Below are positions 9,157 through 18,716 of a stretch of 64,000 bases of DNA, one piece after another (within the stretch, counting starts at the first letter, position 1; each line of letters opens with the position of its first letter). The notes under the pieces were generated by a model. That model was not told the origin of the DNA and ran no database searches. It was given only the letters and a program-made list of their open reading frames with translations. Source of the DNA: Georgenia sp. TF02-10. GTDB lineage: Bacteria > Actinomycetota > Actinomycetes > Actinomycetales > Actinomycetaceae. The position numbers were made by a program, and so were the translations under genes. The DNA is taken from contig NZ_CP094289.1 in assembly GCF_022759505.1 (NCBI RefSeq), forward strand, positions 2,418,001 to 2,482,000, written 5' to 3'.

Positions 9157-9657
9157 TCAGCCCACCCGGTGCAGCCAGCGCACCGGCGCGCCGGCGCCGG
9201 CGTACCGGAACGGCTCGAGCTCGTCGTCCCAGGCCTGGCCCAGCGCGAGGTCCAGCTCGTGGCGCAGCCGGACCGGGTCGCCGGCGTGCTCGAGGGCGGC
9301 GCGCACCCGGTCCTCCGGCACGACGACGTTGCCGTGCGCGTCCGTCTGCGCGTGGAAGATCCCGAGCTCGGGCGTGTGCGACCAGCGCCCGCCGTCGCAG
9401 CCCGGGCTGGCGTCCTCGGTGATCTCGTAGCGCAGGTGGGTCCAGCCGCGCAGCGCCGAGGCCAGCCGCGCCCCGGTGCCCACCGGGCCGACCCAGGAGT
9501 GCTCGGCACGCCACAGGCCGTCGGCGGCCGGCTGCACCGTCCACTCCAGCGCGACGCGCACGCCGAGGACGGTGCCGGCCGCCCACTCCACGTGGGGGCA
9601 CAGCGCCCTGGGCGCAGAGTGCACGAAAATGACGCCGCGGGTGAAGGCACCATTCAT
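9157..9657 (-). CDS. DUF3145 family protein
   Basis: A 166-residue conserved actinobacterial protein of unknown function, recognised by its N-terminus (TRGVIFVHSAPRALCPHVEW followed by a Gly/Val segment). ATG at 9657 is preceded by a strong GGAGGAG site. It is convergent with the kinase gene; an 8-bp stem (9117-9139) lies between them without a clear T tail. DUF3145 genes often sit near fatty-acid synthase genes in this group, as here. Confidence 0.9.
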   Translation of the reverse strand: MNGAFTRGVIFVHSAPRALCPHVEWAAGTVLGVRVALEWTVQPAADGLWRAEHSWVGPVGTGARLASALRGWTHLRYEITEDASPGCDGGRWSHTPELGIFHAQTDAHGNVVVPEDRVRAALEHAGDPVRLRHELDLALGQAWDDELEPFRYAGAGAPVRWLHRVG

Positions 9658-9797
9658 GTCGACTCCTCCTGGTCGTTGTCCGAGGTGCGTCTTCCCCTAC
9701 GACCTCGTGCCTGACCAGGCGTCACATGTACGCGGCGGAACAGGGGCCATCATGCCCGAAACTCCGGCGGCCCGCCACGTCCGCGGCGGCGGGCTCC

Positions 9798-10286
9798 TCA
9801 GAGCTGCTCGCGCACCGCCTTCATGGCCTGCTTCCGCACGCTCGGCTCGAGCCGGTCCAGGTACAGCAGCCCGTCCAGGTGGTCCACCTCGTGCTGGATG
9901 CAGCGGGCCATGAGCTCCTCCCCCTCGACCACCACCGGCTTGCCGTCCAGGTTGATGCCCTCGGCTCGCGCGAACCAGGAGCGCCGGGTGGGGAACCACA
10001 GCCCGGGGACGGACAGGCACCCCTCGTCCCCGTCCTGGTACTCGTCCTCCGACAGCGCCACGATCCGTGGGTTGAGGATGTACCCGACCTCGTCCTCGAT
10101 GTTCCAGGAGAACGCCCGCAGGCCGACGCCGATCTGGTTCGCGGCCAGCCCGGCCCGGCCCTCGTCGTCGACGGTCTCCAGCAGGTCCTCCACGAGGGAC
10201 CGGACACGGGCATCGATGTCGACGATCTCCGCGCACGGGGTGCGCAGGACGGGATCGCCGACGACACGGATCTCACGCATGGCCAT
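9798..10286 (-). CDS. def: Peptide deformylase
   Basis: Removes the formyl group from the starting methionine of new proteins. The 162-residue enzyme has all three metal-site motifs: [16 protein letters not shown] (Cys ligand) and QHEVDHLDG (two His ligands and catalytic Glu). The chosen start gives [15 protein letters not shown]; the frame is open further upstream but without similarity. Convergent overlaps are absent; DUF3145 lies 140 bases downstream on the same strand. Confidence 0.95.
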   Translation of the reverse strand: MAMREIRVVGDPVLRTPCAEIVDIDARVRSLVEDLLETVDDEGRAGLAANQIGVGLRAFSWNIEDEVGYILNPRIVALSEDEYQDGDEGCLSVPGLWFPTRRSWFARAEGINLDGKPVVVEGEELMARCIQHEVDHLDGLLYLDRLEPSVRKQAMKAVREQL

Positions 10287-10422
10287 GACGCCATCGTTCC
10301 ACGCCGGCGGACGGGCCCGGACCGGCGCTCGACGCGGCCGGCCGGACGGCCGTCGGCGGTGGTCCCGGTGGGGCGACGTCGGCAGTAACCTCCTGCCCAG
10401 GCCGACGGCAGGGCTCCCGTGC

Positions 10423-11142
10423 CTACGACACCCGCGACCCGGACAGCTCCAGGACTGCCTCGCGGACCGCGGCACCGATCACCGCGGCGCCCTCCGTGGT
10501 GGGGTGGACGCCGTCGCTGGCCATGCCCGGTGCGAACCGGTCCCCCGCCCGCAGCCCGGCCGGCGCGTCCACCCAGGTCCAGCCCGCCTTGCCGGCCAGC
10601 TCGGCGAGCTGGTCGTTCAGGCGCTCGGCGAGCTCGGGGGCATTGTCGATCGGCGGGACGGCGCAGAGCACCACCTCCGGCGCCCCCACCGTGGCCGCGA
10701 CCTGCCGGAGGTTGTCCGCCGTCTCGGCGAACGGCACCCCGCTCGTCACGTCGTTGGTCCCGGCGAGGACGACGAGCACGTCGGCCGGCACGGGCTCCAC
10801 GCCGGCCGCCATCTGCGCGGTCGTCGCGCCCCACTCCGCCCAGCCGCCGGCGAAGGCGACGTCCTCCCCGACGGCGTGGCTCACCCAGGAGGCCGGGCCG
10901 AGGTCGCCCCGGGCGAAGTCGGGGCTGTCGGCCTCGGTGATCGAGTCCCCGACGGCGGCCAGGGCCACCGGTCCCGGCGGCGCCTCGTCTGGGCGCGCCG
11001 CCGTCGGCTCCTTCGGCGCAGTGGGCGCAGTCGGCACCGGAGCAGTTCCGGAGCAGCCACCGAGCAGGACCACGAGCACGACGGCGACGGCGGGCGCGGC
11101 CGCCGGGCGGCGGGGCCCACGACCGGTGCGGACGGCTCGCAC
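10423..11142 (-). CDS. SGNH/GDSL-family hydrolase lipoprotein
   Basis: A 239-residue secreted esterase-like protein. The GTG start at 11142 follows a GGGGAGGGG ribosome site. A lipobox (LLGGC, Cys30) marks it as membrane-anchored. The GDSI block has the nucleophile Ser67, the middle GTND block follows, and the C-terminal DGVHP holds the catalytic Asp and His. An Ala/Pro/Thr spacer follows the lipobox. The substrate is not predictable from sequence. The frame stays open upstream into an ISL3 relic, but that part is not part of this protein. Confidence 0.85.
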   Translation of the reverse strand: MRAVRTGRGPRRPAAAPAVAVVLVVLLGGCSGTAPVPTAPTAPKEPTAARPDEAPPGPVALAAVGDSITEADSPDFARGDLGPASWVSHAVGEDVAFAGGWAEWGATTAQMAAGVEPVPADVLVVLAGTNDVTSGVPFAETADNLRQVAATVGAPEVVLCAVPPIDNAPELAERLNDQLAELAGKAGWTWVDAPAGLRAGDRFAPGMASDGVHPTTEGAAVIGAAVREAVLELSGSRVS

Positions 11143-11369
11143 GGCACCCCTCCCCGGCGGTGGCAGGACGTCTTGGCGAGTCTGGCACGTTGCCGAGACC
11201 CGGGACGAAGGCCGGCTCCCCGTTCCGGCAAACGGCCAGGACCCCGATGGCGGGGGCCAGCACCGTCCTGCCGCTGCATGCCCACCAGCTCCCACCGCAG
11301 CGCGTGCTGGCACCGCCACCCGCAAGACGGAAAAGCAGCGAAACACCTGATGAGTCGGCGCGCCGGAGG

Positions 11370-11837
11370 CAGGCCCGCGAACCGGTCCACGCCCGCCAGG
11401 GCGTCCTCGCTGACCCGGGTCAGGATCGCCCCGACCGTGCGCCAGGCGACCCGCAGCAGCTGGGCGACGGTGGACCTGCAGGTGCGTACCGTCAACCAGG
11501 CCACGGTGTCGTCGAAGGCCAGCGTGTGCCTTGCGTCGTGCCTCGCCCAGGGCACCGAGGCGACCACGACACCATGCTCCCGGCACCTCACCCGCGGGGC
11601 ATCGGCCTCGACGAACGTCTTGACCGTGCCCAGGTCCAGCGCCCGCCCCCGGCGCCGATGCCCGGCGTCGTAGCCCGGGCACCTACGCCGGCAGATCCCG
11701 CACCGGCCCCGACGCCGGCGGGACACGCGCGCATGGACGACCACGCACTCCTCACCGCCGGACTCATCGAGCTCGACCCGCTCGATGACCACGCCCTGCT
11801 CGACCCCGATCAGGGCAGGCCATACCCTGGTGCTCAC
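11370..11837 (-). pseudogene. ISL3-family transposase, N-terminal half only
   Basis: From a GTG at 11837, about 156 residues match the start of ISL3 (IS204/IS1001/IS1096/IS1165) transposases. They include the Cys-rich zinc finger (CGICRRRC and a downstream Cys/His), GTVKTFVEADAPRVRC, PWARHDARHT and the segment ending AWRTVGAILTRVSEDALAGVDRFAGL. Similarity stops near 11370, before the catalytic domain; the frame then runs on through unrelated sequence. The element is dead. A C-terminal relic of the same family lies at 29516-29742. Confidence 0.8.
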
Positions 11838-12070
11838 GCCGTTCTCCGCTCTTCGGTGACTGACCTTGACAGCCAGAAACCTCTAGGCAGAGAGCGGCGT
11901 GCCTCGTCAATGCCACGCCAGATCACCCATAGATGGGTCAGGAGAGCCCTTGACAGCGTGTGACGTGCCACGCAGGCTGAGTCTACGGGACTAGCACAGG
12001 GTCCTGTGCGGTCACGCACCACCCGTCGCCTACTTACACGGAGATCACCATGCCTACACCATCAGGGTCG
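11838..12070. other. Non-coding flank of the ISL3 relic
   Basis: No credible gene. It includes a short perfect inverted repeat, ACCCAT-ag-ATGGGT near 11926-11939, that could belong to the old IS end. Base composition is lower in GC than the flanking housekeeping DNA. Confidence 0.4.
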
Positions 12071-12098
12071 TTGTAGCGTCTGAGACCAGGAATATTAT
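12071..12098 (+). promoter_or_regulatory. Sigma-70 type promoter for the following small gene
   Basis: TTGTAG (12071-12076) and TATTAT (12093-12098) are separated by 16 bases. This is an unusually good -35/-10 pair for such GC-rich DNA. It lies about 25 bases before the ATG at 12124. Confidence 0.6.
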
Positions 12099-12123
12099 CA
12101 CCGCATTTCCCGAAGGAGTGTAG

Positions 12124-12456
12124 ATGCCGGAGTCGGGGCTGCACGATCGGCTCGTCCGGATGCTCGGGCCTGATAACAGTGCGTACGTGGACGGTCACGG
12201 CGATATTGTCCTGACACGGTGGAACGGGACCGACCTCGTCTACCCCGTCGCGCTCTCCCTACCCGCAGGCACGCTGAGCCGTACTGTCGATCAGTATCGG
12301 CAGGATGCCGCTACCCTCTGGCCAGATCGCGACCCCGTCGACGCAGTGCTAGCTCTGCTCGCTGTCCATATTGACGAGGCTCTCGCGACGACACCCAACG
12401 GCGCTGGGCGAACGTTGGAAGTCCGAGACGGTGGCGTCTGGTTCACCTCGGAGTAA
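12124..12456 (+). CDS. Hypothetical protein, 110 residues
   Basis: Start supported by a clear GAAGGAG ribosome site and the promoter at 12071-12098. The protein is acidic and soluble with no membrane helix, and contains DLVYPVALSLPAG and a C-terminal LEVRDGGVWFTSE. Not recognised. Base composition is lower in GC and codon use less biased than in the surrounding housekeeping genes. It lies in a small accessory patch between an IS relic and a tRNA gene, which suggests transfer. Confidence 0.6.
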   Translation: MPESGLHDRLVRMLGPDNSAYVDGHGDIVLTRWNGTDLVYPVALSLPAGTLSRTVDQYRQDAATLWPDRDPVDAVLALLAVHIDEALATTPNGAGRTLEVRDGGVWFTSE

Positions 12457-12719
12457 CACCGAGCCACGCCAGCTCCTTCGCAATGCTTCTGTCGCTACGC
12501 GTCTCAGTTCACACACGGCGAAACAAGCGCCATCGACGTATCGCGGTTGTGGCCGCCGCTCAATGCGTGAACAGGCCGCTTGACGAGCTCGGCACGCAGC
12601 TGGGCGGTCTTCGGCGGCGCGAGCTCGGGCAGGCCCCTGACGGGGACCCCGCTGCGACGGCCGGCGGTGTGAGGAGCGGACCTGCAGCCTCCGCACACCT
12701 ACGAGGTACGGCACCGGGA

Positions 12720-13112
12720 GTGGTGGGGGAGGAGAGGGTCGTCCGGGCAATCTCGCCGTTCGAGTACGTGCCGATACTCGTCAGCGTCCTGTTGGTGCTA
12801 GGAGCGTCGAGCGGGTTCGACGACTGGGTCAGATACGGCTCGAGGCAGGTGGCCGTGCTGTCGGTCGCGCTAACCGTCGCCGCCATGATGTCCGGCGTGC
12901 TCGTGTTCTTCGCCGGCCTGGCACTCTACCCTGCGGACGGCGAGCCAAGGCCCGCCGAGCTGCTGCCCATTCTCAACAACGTCGCGGCTGCCGGCCTGCT
13001 TGCAGTGGTTCTCGTCGCTCCGCTCGGACGAGCGCTAGGAACTTTGGCGTTCGGCGCAGCGCTCTGGTCGAACTACCAACTGCAGGCGCGTGCACACCCG
13101 ATCGCCGAGTGA
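12720..13112 (+). CDS. Small four-helix membrane protein, hypothetical
   Basis: From a GTG at 12720 the frame encodes 130 residues with four hydrophobic segments (starting at YVPILVSVLLVLG, VAVLSVALTVAAMM, ILNNVAAAGLLAVVLV and LGTLAFGAALW). The frame is open back to 12483, but that part is Arg-rich and not membrane-like, so the shorter form is preferred. No family recognised; same low-GC patch as the previous gene. Confidence 0.5.
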   Translation: MVGEERVVRAISPFEYVPILVSVLLVLGASSGFDDWVRYGSRQVAVLSVALTVAAMMSGVLVFFAGLALYPADGEPRPAELLPILNNVAAAGLLAVVLVAPLGRALGTLAFGAALWSNYQLQARAHPIAE

Positions 13113-13118
13113 TTACCC

Positions 13119-13256
13119 TTGACGTGGTACTACCATGCAGATTTTACCTTCGACCGCTCCATCCGCTGGGCCTGGCGCGCGGCGTTGTTCATCCTGGCAC
13201 TGGTTGTCTCCTGGCGAGGGAGATATGCCCGCGTGCCCTTGCTCACCCAACGATGA
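13119..13256 (+). CDS. Possible 45-residue membrane peptide or gene remnant
   Basis: A TTG-initiated frame starting 6 bases after the previous stop encodes a peptide with one hydrophobic helix (RAALFILALVVSW) flanked by Arg. It could be a coupled small protein or a decayed end of something longer. The rest of 13257-13456 shows no gene. Confidence 0.25.
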   Translation: MTWYYHADFTFDRSIRWAWRAALFILALVVSWRGRYARVPLLTQR

Positions 13257-13456
13257 TGCCGAGAATGACAAGACCCAGACCACAACACCTGACCCGGCTT
13301 ATGGTGATGACTTCTGGTGCCTGTCGGGGTTATTGTTAGGGTCGCGATTCGGTGACCGGTGATGGACGCCGCGGAGACTAGTACATCCCACCTGCTGCTA
13401 CTGCCCGTCGACCGGCGGCTGAGGTAGCGTTGGCTGTACCTGAGGCGCTCATTCGG

Positions 13457-13530
13457 TGCCCCCGGCGGGACTTGAACCCGCGACCGACGAATTATGAGTT
13501 CGCTGCTCTGACCAGCTGAGCTACAGGGGC
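13457..13530 (-). tRNA. tRNA-Met (anticodon CAT)
   Basis: A 74-base cloverleaf: acceptor GCCCCTG pairs with CGGGGGC, D-arm GCTCAGCTGGTCAGAGC, anticodon loop CTCATAA, T-arm with GGTTCAAGTCC. CAT can be elongator Met or lysidine-modified Ile; the overall sequence fits elongator Met of actinobacteria. The gene encodes CC but not the full CCA. Its 3' end faces the accessory patch at 11.4-13.4 kb. Confidence 0.93.
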
Positions 13531-13648
13531 TAGTTGGGAAAGCTGCCGTTGGTGTAGCCAACGGTGCAGCCAACGCTAGCCGGGCCACCCAGTCGCCCGG
13601 GCGGCCGTGGCCAGCGTACCGGCCGCCGCGACGGCTACCGTGGCTGCC

Positions 13649-14155
13649 ATGATCCGGCGCCGCGCCCCCCGTCTCCCCGCCGACCTCGCCGCGCACCTAC
13701 CGCACGGGACGCGGACCCTGGCCGTCGCGGAGCTCCTCGACGGGAGCTGGGCGGTCACGGCCCAGGACGCCCTGACCGTGCTCGGTGCCGACGGCGTCCG
13801 CACCCGGGCCTCCTGGGACGAGGTGGAGAGCGCGCGGTGGGACGGGGAGACCCGCCAGCTCACCGTCTTCTGGGTCGAGGGCGCGCGCGGCCCGCTCGTG
13901 CTCACCACCGCCGACGACGGCGTCGAGCGCTTCACGTCCACCCTGCGCGAGCGCGTGCAGTCCTCGGTCGTGCACAGCGAGACGACGGAGCTCCCCAGCG
14001 GTGCCCTGGTGACCGCGAACGTGCGCCGCGGACCCGGCGGCGAGCTGCTCTCGCAGGTCACGGCTCGTGGGCCGCTGGCCGGCGACCGGGCCGAGCAGGA
14101 CGTCATCGACGAGCTCGAGCGCCGGGTGCGCGACGCTGTGGGTCTTCCCACATGA
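13649..14155 (+). CDS. Conserved hypothetical protein, 168 residues
   Basis: ATG at 13649 gives a basic N-terminus (MIRRRAPRLP) followed by a soluble alpha/beta-looking protein ending LERRVRDAVGLPT. It reads as a PH-like small fold (beta-rich repeats of LAVAEL, WAVTAQDALTVLG, LTVFWVEG), but no named family can be assigned. It lies between two tRNA genes. The GC-rich codon use is typical of the host, so it is probably a core actinobacterial gene. Confidence 0.75.
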   Translation: MIRRRAPRLPADLAAHLPHGTRTLAVAELLDGSWAVTAQDALTVLGADGVRTRASWDEVESARWDGETRQLTVFWVEGARGPLVLTTADDGVERFTSTLRERVQSSVVHSETTELPSGALVTANVRRGPGGELLSQVTARGPLAGDRAEQDVIDELERRVRDAVGLPT

Positions 14156-14214
14156 CCGACCTCGCCGGCACCCCCGGCCCGTCGGGAGTGGTTTGCTAGA
14201 GTCGCCTCGCGCGA

Positions 14215-14286
14215 TCCCGCGTAGCTCAACGGCAGAGCATCCGACTGTTAATCGGACGGTTGTTGGTTCGAATCCAACCGCGGGAG
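14215..14286 (+). tRNA. tRNA-Asn (anticodon GTT)
   Basis: A 72-base cloverleaf with acceptor TCCCGCG paired to CGCGGGA and discriminator G, D-arm AGCTCAACGGCAGAGCA, anticodon loop CTGTTAA and T-arm TTGGTTCGAATCCAA. No encoded CCA. Confidence 0.95.
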
Positions 14287-14522
14287 CTCTGCAACTGGAG
14301 CGACGGCGACGGGCCCGCTGCGATGCAGCAGCACCCGGGCATCGACCGCGGAGTCGGCAGCACACAGCCAACCGTCGAAGAATGGGCCAGACGCGGCACC
14401 CGTCGACAGCCCCGGGACCGGCGCCGACGGCGCTCGCCGCCCGGTCGCCGTCGACCTCCGCCCCGGCTGCGAGCCCGGCCCGCCTGCCGAGCCAACGGCA
14501 GCCGATGGCGCACCATGGGGCC

Positions 14523-15083
14523 ATGGACGAGGAACGCGCCGCCTACCTGGACCTGGTGCTCGTGGGTGGCCGTGAGCCCACCACGATCGTGCAGGTCCCC
14601 TACGACCCGCGGTGGCCGCTGCGCTTCCACGACCTGGCCGCCCGGGTCCACCGCGCCCTGGGCCCGGCCGCCCTCGCCGTCGAGCACATCGGCTCCACCG
14701 CAGTGGCCGGCCTGCCCGCCAAGCCGATCGTGGACATGCTGCTCCTGGTCGCCGACGTGGGCGACGAGCCGGCGTACGTCCCCGCGCTCGAGGCGTCCGG
14801 GTTCGCGCTGCGGGTGCGGGAGGAGCGGCACCGCATGCTCCGCACGGCCGCCCGAGACGTCCACCTGCACGTCTACGAGCCCGGTCAGCCCGACGTCCGG
14901 GACTACCTGGACCTGCGGGACTGGCTGCGCGCCAGCGCGGCGGACCGCGACCTGTACGCCGCCACCAAGGCCCGGCTCGCCCGGCAGGCGTGGGTGGACA
15001 TGAACGAGTACGCCGACGCGAAGACCGACACGGTGCGCCAGATCCTCGGCCGGGCCCGGGCGTGGCGCTGCGGTCCTGGCTGA
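14523..15083 (+). CDS. GrpB family protein
   Basis: A 186-residue protein of the GrpB/UPF0157 nucleotidyltransferase-like family. Key features are PYDPRWP, the block VEHIGSTAVAGLPAKPIVDML and the HLHVYEPGQPDVRDYLDLRDWLR region. The exact role is unknown; some relatives are fused to dephospho-CoA kinase. ATG at 14523 is chosen; an in-frame ATG at 14505 is equally possible. The stop lies in the first unit of the tandem repeat that runs to the end of dnaG. Confidence 0.85.
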   Translation: MDEERAAYLDLVLVGGREPTTIVQVPYDPRWPLRFHDLAARVHRALGPAALAVEHIGSTAVAGLPAKPIVDMLLLVADVGDEPAYVPALEASGFALRVREERHRMLRTAARDVHLHVYEPGQPDVRDYLDLRDWLRASAADRDLYAATKARLARQAWVDMNEYADAKTDTVRQILGRARAWRCGPG

Positions 15084-15163
15084 GCGGCCGAGTCCTGGCT
15101 GAGCGGCCAAGTCCCGGCTGAGCGGACCCGTCAGGGCTGAGCCGGTTCAGTCCTGGCTGAGCG
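15073..15163. repeat. Tandem TCCTGGCTGAGCG repeat bridging two convergent stops
   Basis: Copies of TCCTGGCTGAGCG or one-base variants occur near 15074, 15092, 15110 and 15151. The first contains the grpB-like stop; the last contains the dnaG stop and last codons. No T-rich terminator is visible between the two genes. Confidence 0.7.
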
Positions 15164-17222
15164 AGCGCCGCTGGGCCTCCAGCGCCATGAGCTCGCCGAA
15201 GACGTCGCCGTAGGCCGGGTCGGTGGGCTCGGTGCGCTGCAGGCGGCCTTTGACGTCGGCGATCTGGCGGGTCAGGCCCATCCGCAGGAGCGCGGCGAGC
15301 ACCCCGCGGGCGTAGCCGGCCAGCGCGTCGGGGCGGTCCTCGGGCAGCGGCGCGACGGCGAGCTCGGTGAGCACCCCGGCCACCGGGCCGACGGCGTTCT
15401 CCCGGACCTGCTCGGCCCACCAGCCGGCGGCACGGCGGGCGGCCTCGCCGGTGCTCCCCTGCGCGGCGAGCCGCTCCACCTGCTGGCCGTACGCCGTCGT
15501 CCCGCCGGCGGCGCGGATGGCGTCGTGCACCCCGCGGTAGGCCGGCACCGTGAAGGTGTCCGGCGCCAGGGAGTCGAACCCGGCGCCGAGAGCGTGCTGG
15601 GGCAGCTGCAGGACCACCTCCAGCACCTGCCGCTCGAGCCGTGCGACCGGGTCCTCCCGCCCGGGGCGGGCGGTGCGCGGCCCGCCGACCGGCCCGCCGT
15701 CACCCCGCCCGTCCGGCCCACCGCCCCGGTAGCCGGCGTACGCCCCCGCCGGGGCGCCGTCGGGCGCGCCGCCGCCCTGTCCATCAGGCCCGCCCCGGCC
15801 ACCAGAGCCACCCCGCGGGCCGGGAGCGCCGTCACCGCGCGCAGCCGACCGGCCGCGCTGGCGCTCGGCGGCCTGGACGGCCCGGCGCACCGACGGCTCG
15901 TCCATGCCCAGCCAGCCGGCGAGCTCACGGGCGTACTCGGCCCGCAGGGCGCGGTCGCGGATCCCGGCGACCACCGGCGCCCCGGCCCGCAGCGCGGCCA
16001 CCCGGCCCTCCGGCGTCGTCAGGTCCAGCTGGCGCAGCACCGACCGGATCGCGAAGGCGAACAGCGGCTGGCGGCCGTTGACCAGGTCGCGGACCGCGCC
16101 GTCGCCGCGCTGGAGCCGCAGGTCGCACGGGTCCAGCCCGTCCGGGCCGACGGCGACGAAGGTCTGGGCGGCGAAGCGCTGGTCCTCCTCGAACGCGCGC
16201 AGCGCGGCCTTCTGCCCGGCGGCGTCGGCGTCGAAGGTGAAGATCACCTCCCCGCCGTGGGTGGCGCCGGAGGAGAAGATGACCCCCGAGGCCGGGTCGG
16301 CGGAGTCCCCGAGCAGGCGGCGGACGATGCGGATGTGGTCGGCGCCGAAGGCGGTGCCGCAGGTGGCCACGGCCGTGCCGACCCCGGCCAGGTGCGCGGC
16401 CATGACGTCGGTGTAGCCCTCCACGACGACGACCCGGCGCTCCTTGGCGATGGCCCGCTTGGCCAGGTCCAGCCCGTAGAGCACCTGGGACTTCTTGTAC
16501 AGGGCGGTCTCGGGGGTGTTCAGGTACTTCGGGCCCTGGTCCTCCTCCAGCAGCCGGCGGGCGCCGAAGCCCACGGTCTCGCCGGTGACGTCCCGGATCG
16601 GCCAGACGAGCCGGCCGCGGAAGCGGTCGTAGACCCCGCGGCTGCCCTGGGCGACGAGCCCGGCGGCGGTGAGCTCGGCGTCGTGGAAGCCACGGCCGCG
16701 CAGGTGCCGCAGCAGGTGGTCCCAGCCCTGCGGGGCGTACCCGACGCCGAAGGCGGCGGCCGCCGCCCGGTCGAAGCCGCGCTCGGCGAGGAACCGGCGG
16801 CCCGGCTCGGCGGCGGGGGCGTCGAGCTGCGCGGCGTAGAACTCCTCGGCCACCCGGTGGGCCTCGAGCAGGCGCTGGCGCCGGCCGGGCTCTTCCCGGG
16901 GACGGGTGCTGCCGCCGTCCTCGTAGCGCAGCTGGACCCCGACCCTGCCGGCGAGGTGCTCCACCGCCTCGCCGAAGGGCAGGTGGTCGATCTTCTGGAC
17001 GAAGGAGATGACGTCCCCGCCCTCGTCGCAGCCGAAGCAGTGCCACAGCCCGAGCTGGGGCCGGACGTGGAAGGACGGGGTGCGCTCGTCGTGGAACGGG
17101 CACAGGCCCTTCATCGAGCCCACCCCGGCGGGCTTGAGGGTGACGTAGGCGCCGACGACCTCGTCGATGCGGGCCCGCTCACGCACGGCGGCGATGTCCT
17201 CGCGCCGGATGAGCCCTGCCAT
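15147..17222 (-). CDS. dnaG: DNA primase DnaG
   Basis: Makes RNA primers for replication. The 691-residue protein has the CHC2 zinc finger (Cys41, His44, Cys62, Cys65 in CPFH and CFGC), an RNA-polymerase basic region, and a TOPRIM core with EGYTD at 268-272 and FTFDADAAGQ near 328. A Gly/Pro/Asp-rich linker at about 465-530 precedes the C-terminal helicase-binding domain. About 20 extra residues (ADPASGVIFSSGATHGGE) sit between the TOPRIM motifs, as in many actinobacterial primases. ATG at 17222. dgt lies upstream on the same strand. Confidence 0.97.
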   Translation of the reverse strand: MAGLIRREDIAAVRERARIDEVVGAYVTLKPAGVGSMKGLCPFHDERTPSFHVRPQLGLWHCFGCDEGGDVISFVQKIDHLPFGEAVEHLAGRVGVQLRYEDGGSTRPREEPGRRQRLLEAHRVAEEFYAAQLDAPAAEPGRRFLAERGFDRAAAAAFGVGYAPQGWDHLLRHLRGRGFHDAELTAAGLVAQGSRGVYDRFRGRLVWPIRDVTGETVGFGARRLLEEDQGPKYLNTPETALYKKSQVLYGLDLAKRAIAKERRVVVVEGYTDVMAAHLAGVGTAVATCGTAFGADHIRIVRRLLGDSADPASGVIFSSGATHGGEVIFTFDADAAGQKAALRAFEEDQRFAAQTFVAVGPDGLDPCDLRLQRGDGAVRDLVNGRQPLFAFAIRSVLRQLDLTTPEGRVAALRAGAPVVAGIRDRALRAEYARELAGWLGMDEPSVRRAVQAAERQRGRSAARGDGAPGPRGGSGGRGGPDGQGGGAPDGAPAGAYAGYRGGGPDGRGDGGPVGGPRTARPGREDPVARLERQVLEVVLQLPQHALGAGFDSLAPDTFTVPAYRGVHDAIRAAGGTTAYGQQVERLAAQGSTGEAARRAAGWWAEQVRENAVGPVAGVLTELAVAPLPEDRPDALAGYARGVLAALLRMGLTRQIADVKGRLQRTEPTDPAYGDVFGELMALEAQRRSLSQD

Positions 17223-17343
17223 GGGCGTCAGTCTAGGTCGGGGCGGAGCGCGGCCGACGGCGGCTGCACAGGGGGCAGCACCGGGCCGGGCGGGCGTGGG
17301 CGGGCCGGGCGTTCGGGGGGCGGGGCCGTCGGCGGCCCGCCCG

Positions 17344-18660
17344 TCAGTAGACCTCCGACAGCATCCCGCACAGCCGGGCGTGCCACTGCTGGGCGGAGGT
17401 GTCGGTGAGCGAGGCGACCTGGTCGATGACCACCCGCAGCCGGGCGCCGTCGTCCGCGGCGGCCCGGTAGTCCGCCGCGAACGGCGGCTCGAGGTGGGCC
17501 GGCCCGGTGGAAGCCAGCGCGTCGACCAGGTCGAACAGGATCGTGCGCTGGGCCAGGTAGAGCGGCTCGTGCTCGCGCGGGGCCATGACGTACAGCGCGG
17601 CGACGCCCTTGAGCACGAGGATCTCCGCCGCCGTCGCCGCCGGGACCACCAGGTCCGCGGCGTAGCGGGTGAGCGGCCCGGGGCCGTAGGCCTCCCGGGT
17701 GGCGGCCTCCGCCGCCCCGCAGAACCGGCCGATGAGCTGGCTGGTCATGTCCTTGAGCCGGGCCAGGTCGCGGCGGGACCCGTCGTAGGAGCGCACCCAG
17801 ATCGGGTTCGCCAGCAGCCGCTCGAGGGCCGCACCGAGCTCGTCGTCGCTGACGGCCGGGTCGTACCAGGCCCGCACCTGGGCGACCACGCGCTCCTGCT
17901 CCGCCGCCCGGCCCAGCGCCATCAGGTCCACCCGGCCGCCGACCACGGCGTCCTCCACGTCGTGCACGGAGTAGGAGACGTCGTCGGAGAGGTCCATCAC
18001 CTGCGCCTCCAGGCAGCGCCGCCGCTCCGGGGCGCCGCGCCGCAGCCAGGCGAAGGCGGCGGCGTCGTCGGCGTAGACGCCGAACTTCCGGGTGCTGGTG
18101 CCGTCGGCGGCGCGCGGCCCGCCGCCGGCCGGCCAGGGGTACTTGGTGGCGGCGTCCAGGCTGGCCCGGGTGAGGTTGAGGCCGACCGGCTCGCCGGTGG
18201 CGGTGAAGACCTTGGGCTCCAGGCGGACCAGCAGCCGCAGCGTCTGGGCGTTGCCCTCGAACCCGCCGACGGCGGCCGCGACCTCGTCCAGCGCCCGCTC
18301 CCCGTTGTGCCCGAACGGGGGGTGGCCGAGGTCGTGCGCCAGGCAGGCGGTGTCCACCACGTCCGGGTCGCAGCCCAGGGCCTTGCCGAGCTCGCGGCCG
18401 ACCTGGGCCACCTCCAGGGAGTGGGTCAGCCGGGTCCGGACGAAGTCGTCGCTGGCCGGCCCGAGGACCTGGGTCTTGGCGCCCAGGCGCCGCAGCGCCG
18501 AGGAGTGCAGCACCCGGGCCCGGTCCCGCTCGAACGGCGTGCGCCGCGGGTTCTTGCCCTCCTCGGGCCACCACCGCTCCTGGTCCCGGGCGGTGTAGGG
18601 CCGCAGCTCCCGGGCGCCGGCCGCGGCCGGCGCCCGGCCGGTGGCGGGGCGGGCGGGCAC
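17344..18660 (-). CDS. dgt: Deoxyguanosinetriphosphate triphosphohydrolase-like protein
   Basis: Splits dNTPs to deoxynucleoside and triphosphate, tuning nucleotide pools. The 438-residue protein has the HD-domain metal residues His80 ([11 protein letters not shown]), His109-Asp110 ([16 protein letters not shown]) and a later Asp in [16 protein letters not shown] start at 18660. It precedes dnaG with a 121-bp gap, a common actinobacterial neighbourhood. It is divergent from the GH13-like gene. Confidence 0.95.
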   Translation of the reverse strand: MPARPATGRAPAAAGARELRPYTARDQERWWPEEGKNPRRTPFERDRARVLHSSALRRLGAKTQVLGPASDDFVRTRLTHSLEVAQVGRELGKALGCDPDVVDTACLAHDLGHPPFGHNGERALDEVAAAVGGFEGNAQTLRLLVRLEPKVFTATGEPVGLNLTRASLDAATKYPWPAGGGPRAADGTSTRKFGVYADDAAAFAWLRRGAPERRRCLEAQVMDLSDDVSYSVHDVEDAVVGGRVDLMALGRAAEQERVVAQVRAWYDPAVSDDELGAALERLLANPIWVRSYDGSRRDLARLKDMTSQLIGRFCGAAEAATREAYGPGPLTRYAADLVVPAATAAEILVLKGVAALYVMAPREHEPLYLAQRTILFDLVDALASTGPAHLEPPFAADYRAAADDGARLRVVIDQVASLTDTSAQQWHARLCGMLSEVY

Positions 18661-18716
18661 GTCGCGAGCCTACCGAGCCGGCCGCCGTCGGCGCCGGCAT
18701 GGGCGACAATGTGGGG

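Noticed and set aside
13457-13530. tRNA-Met as an attachment site for an island at 11.4-13.4 kb
   Set aside because: No direct repeat of the tRNA 3' end could be found by eye in 11.8-13.45 kb, and no integrase is present there.
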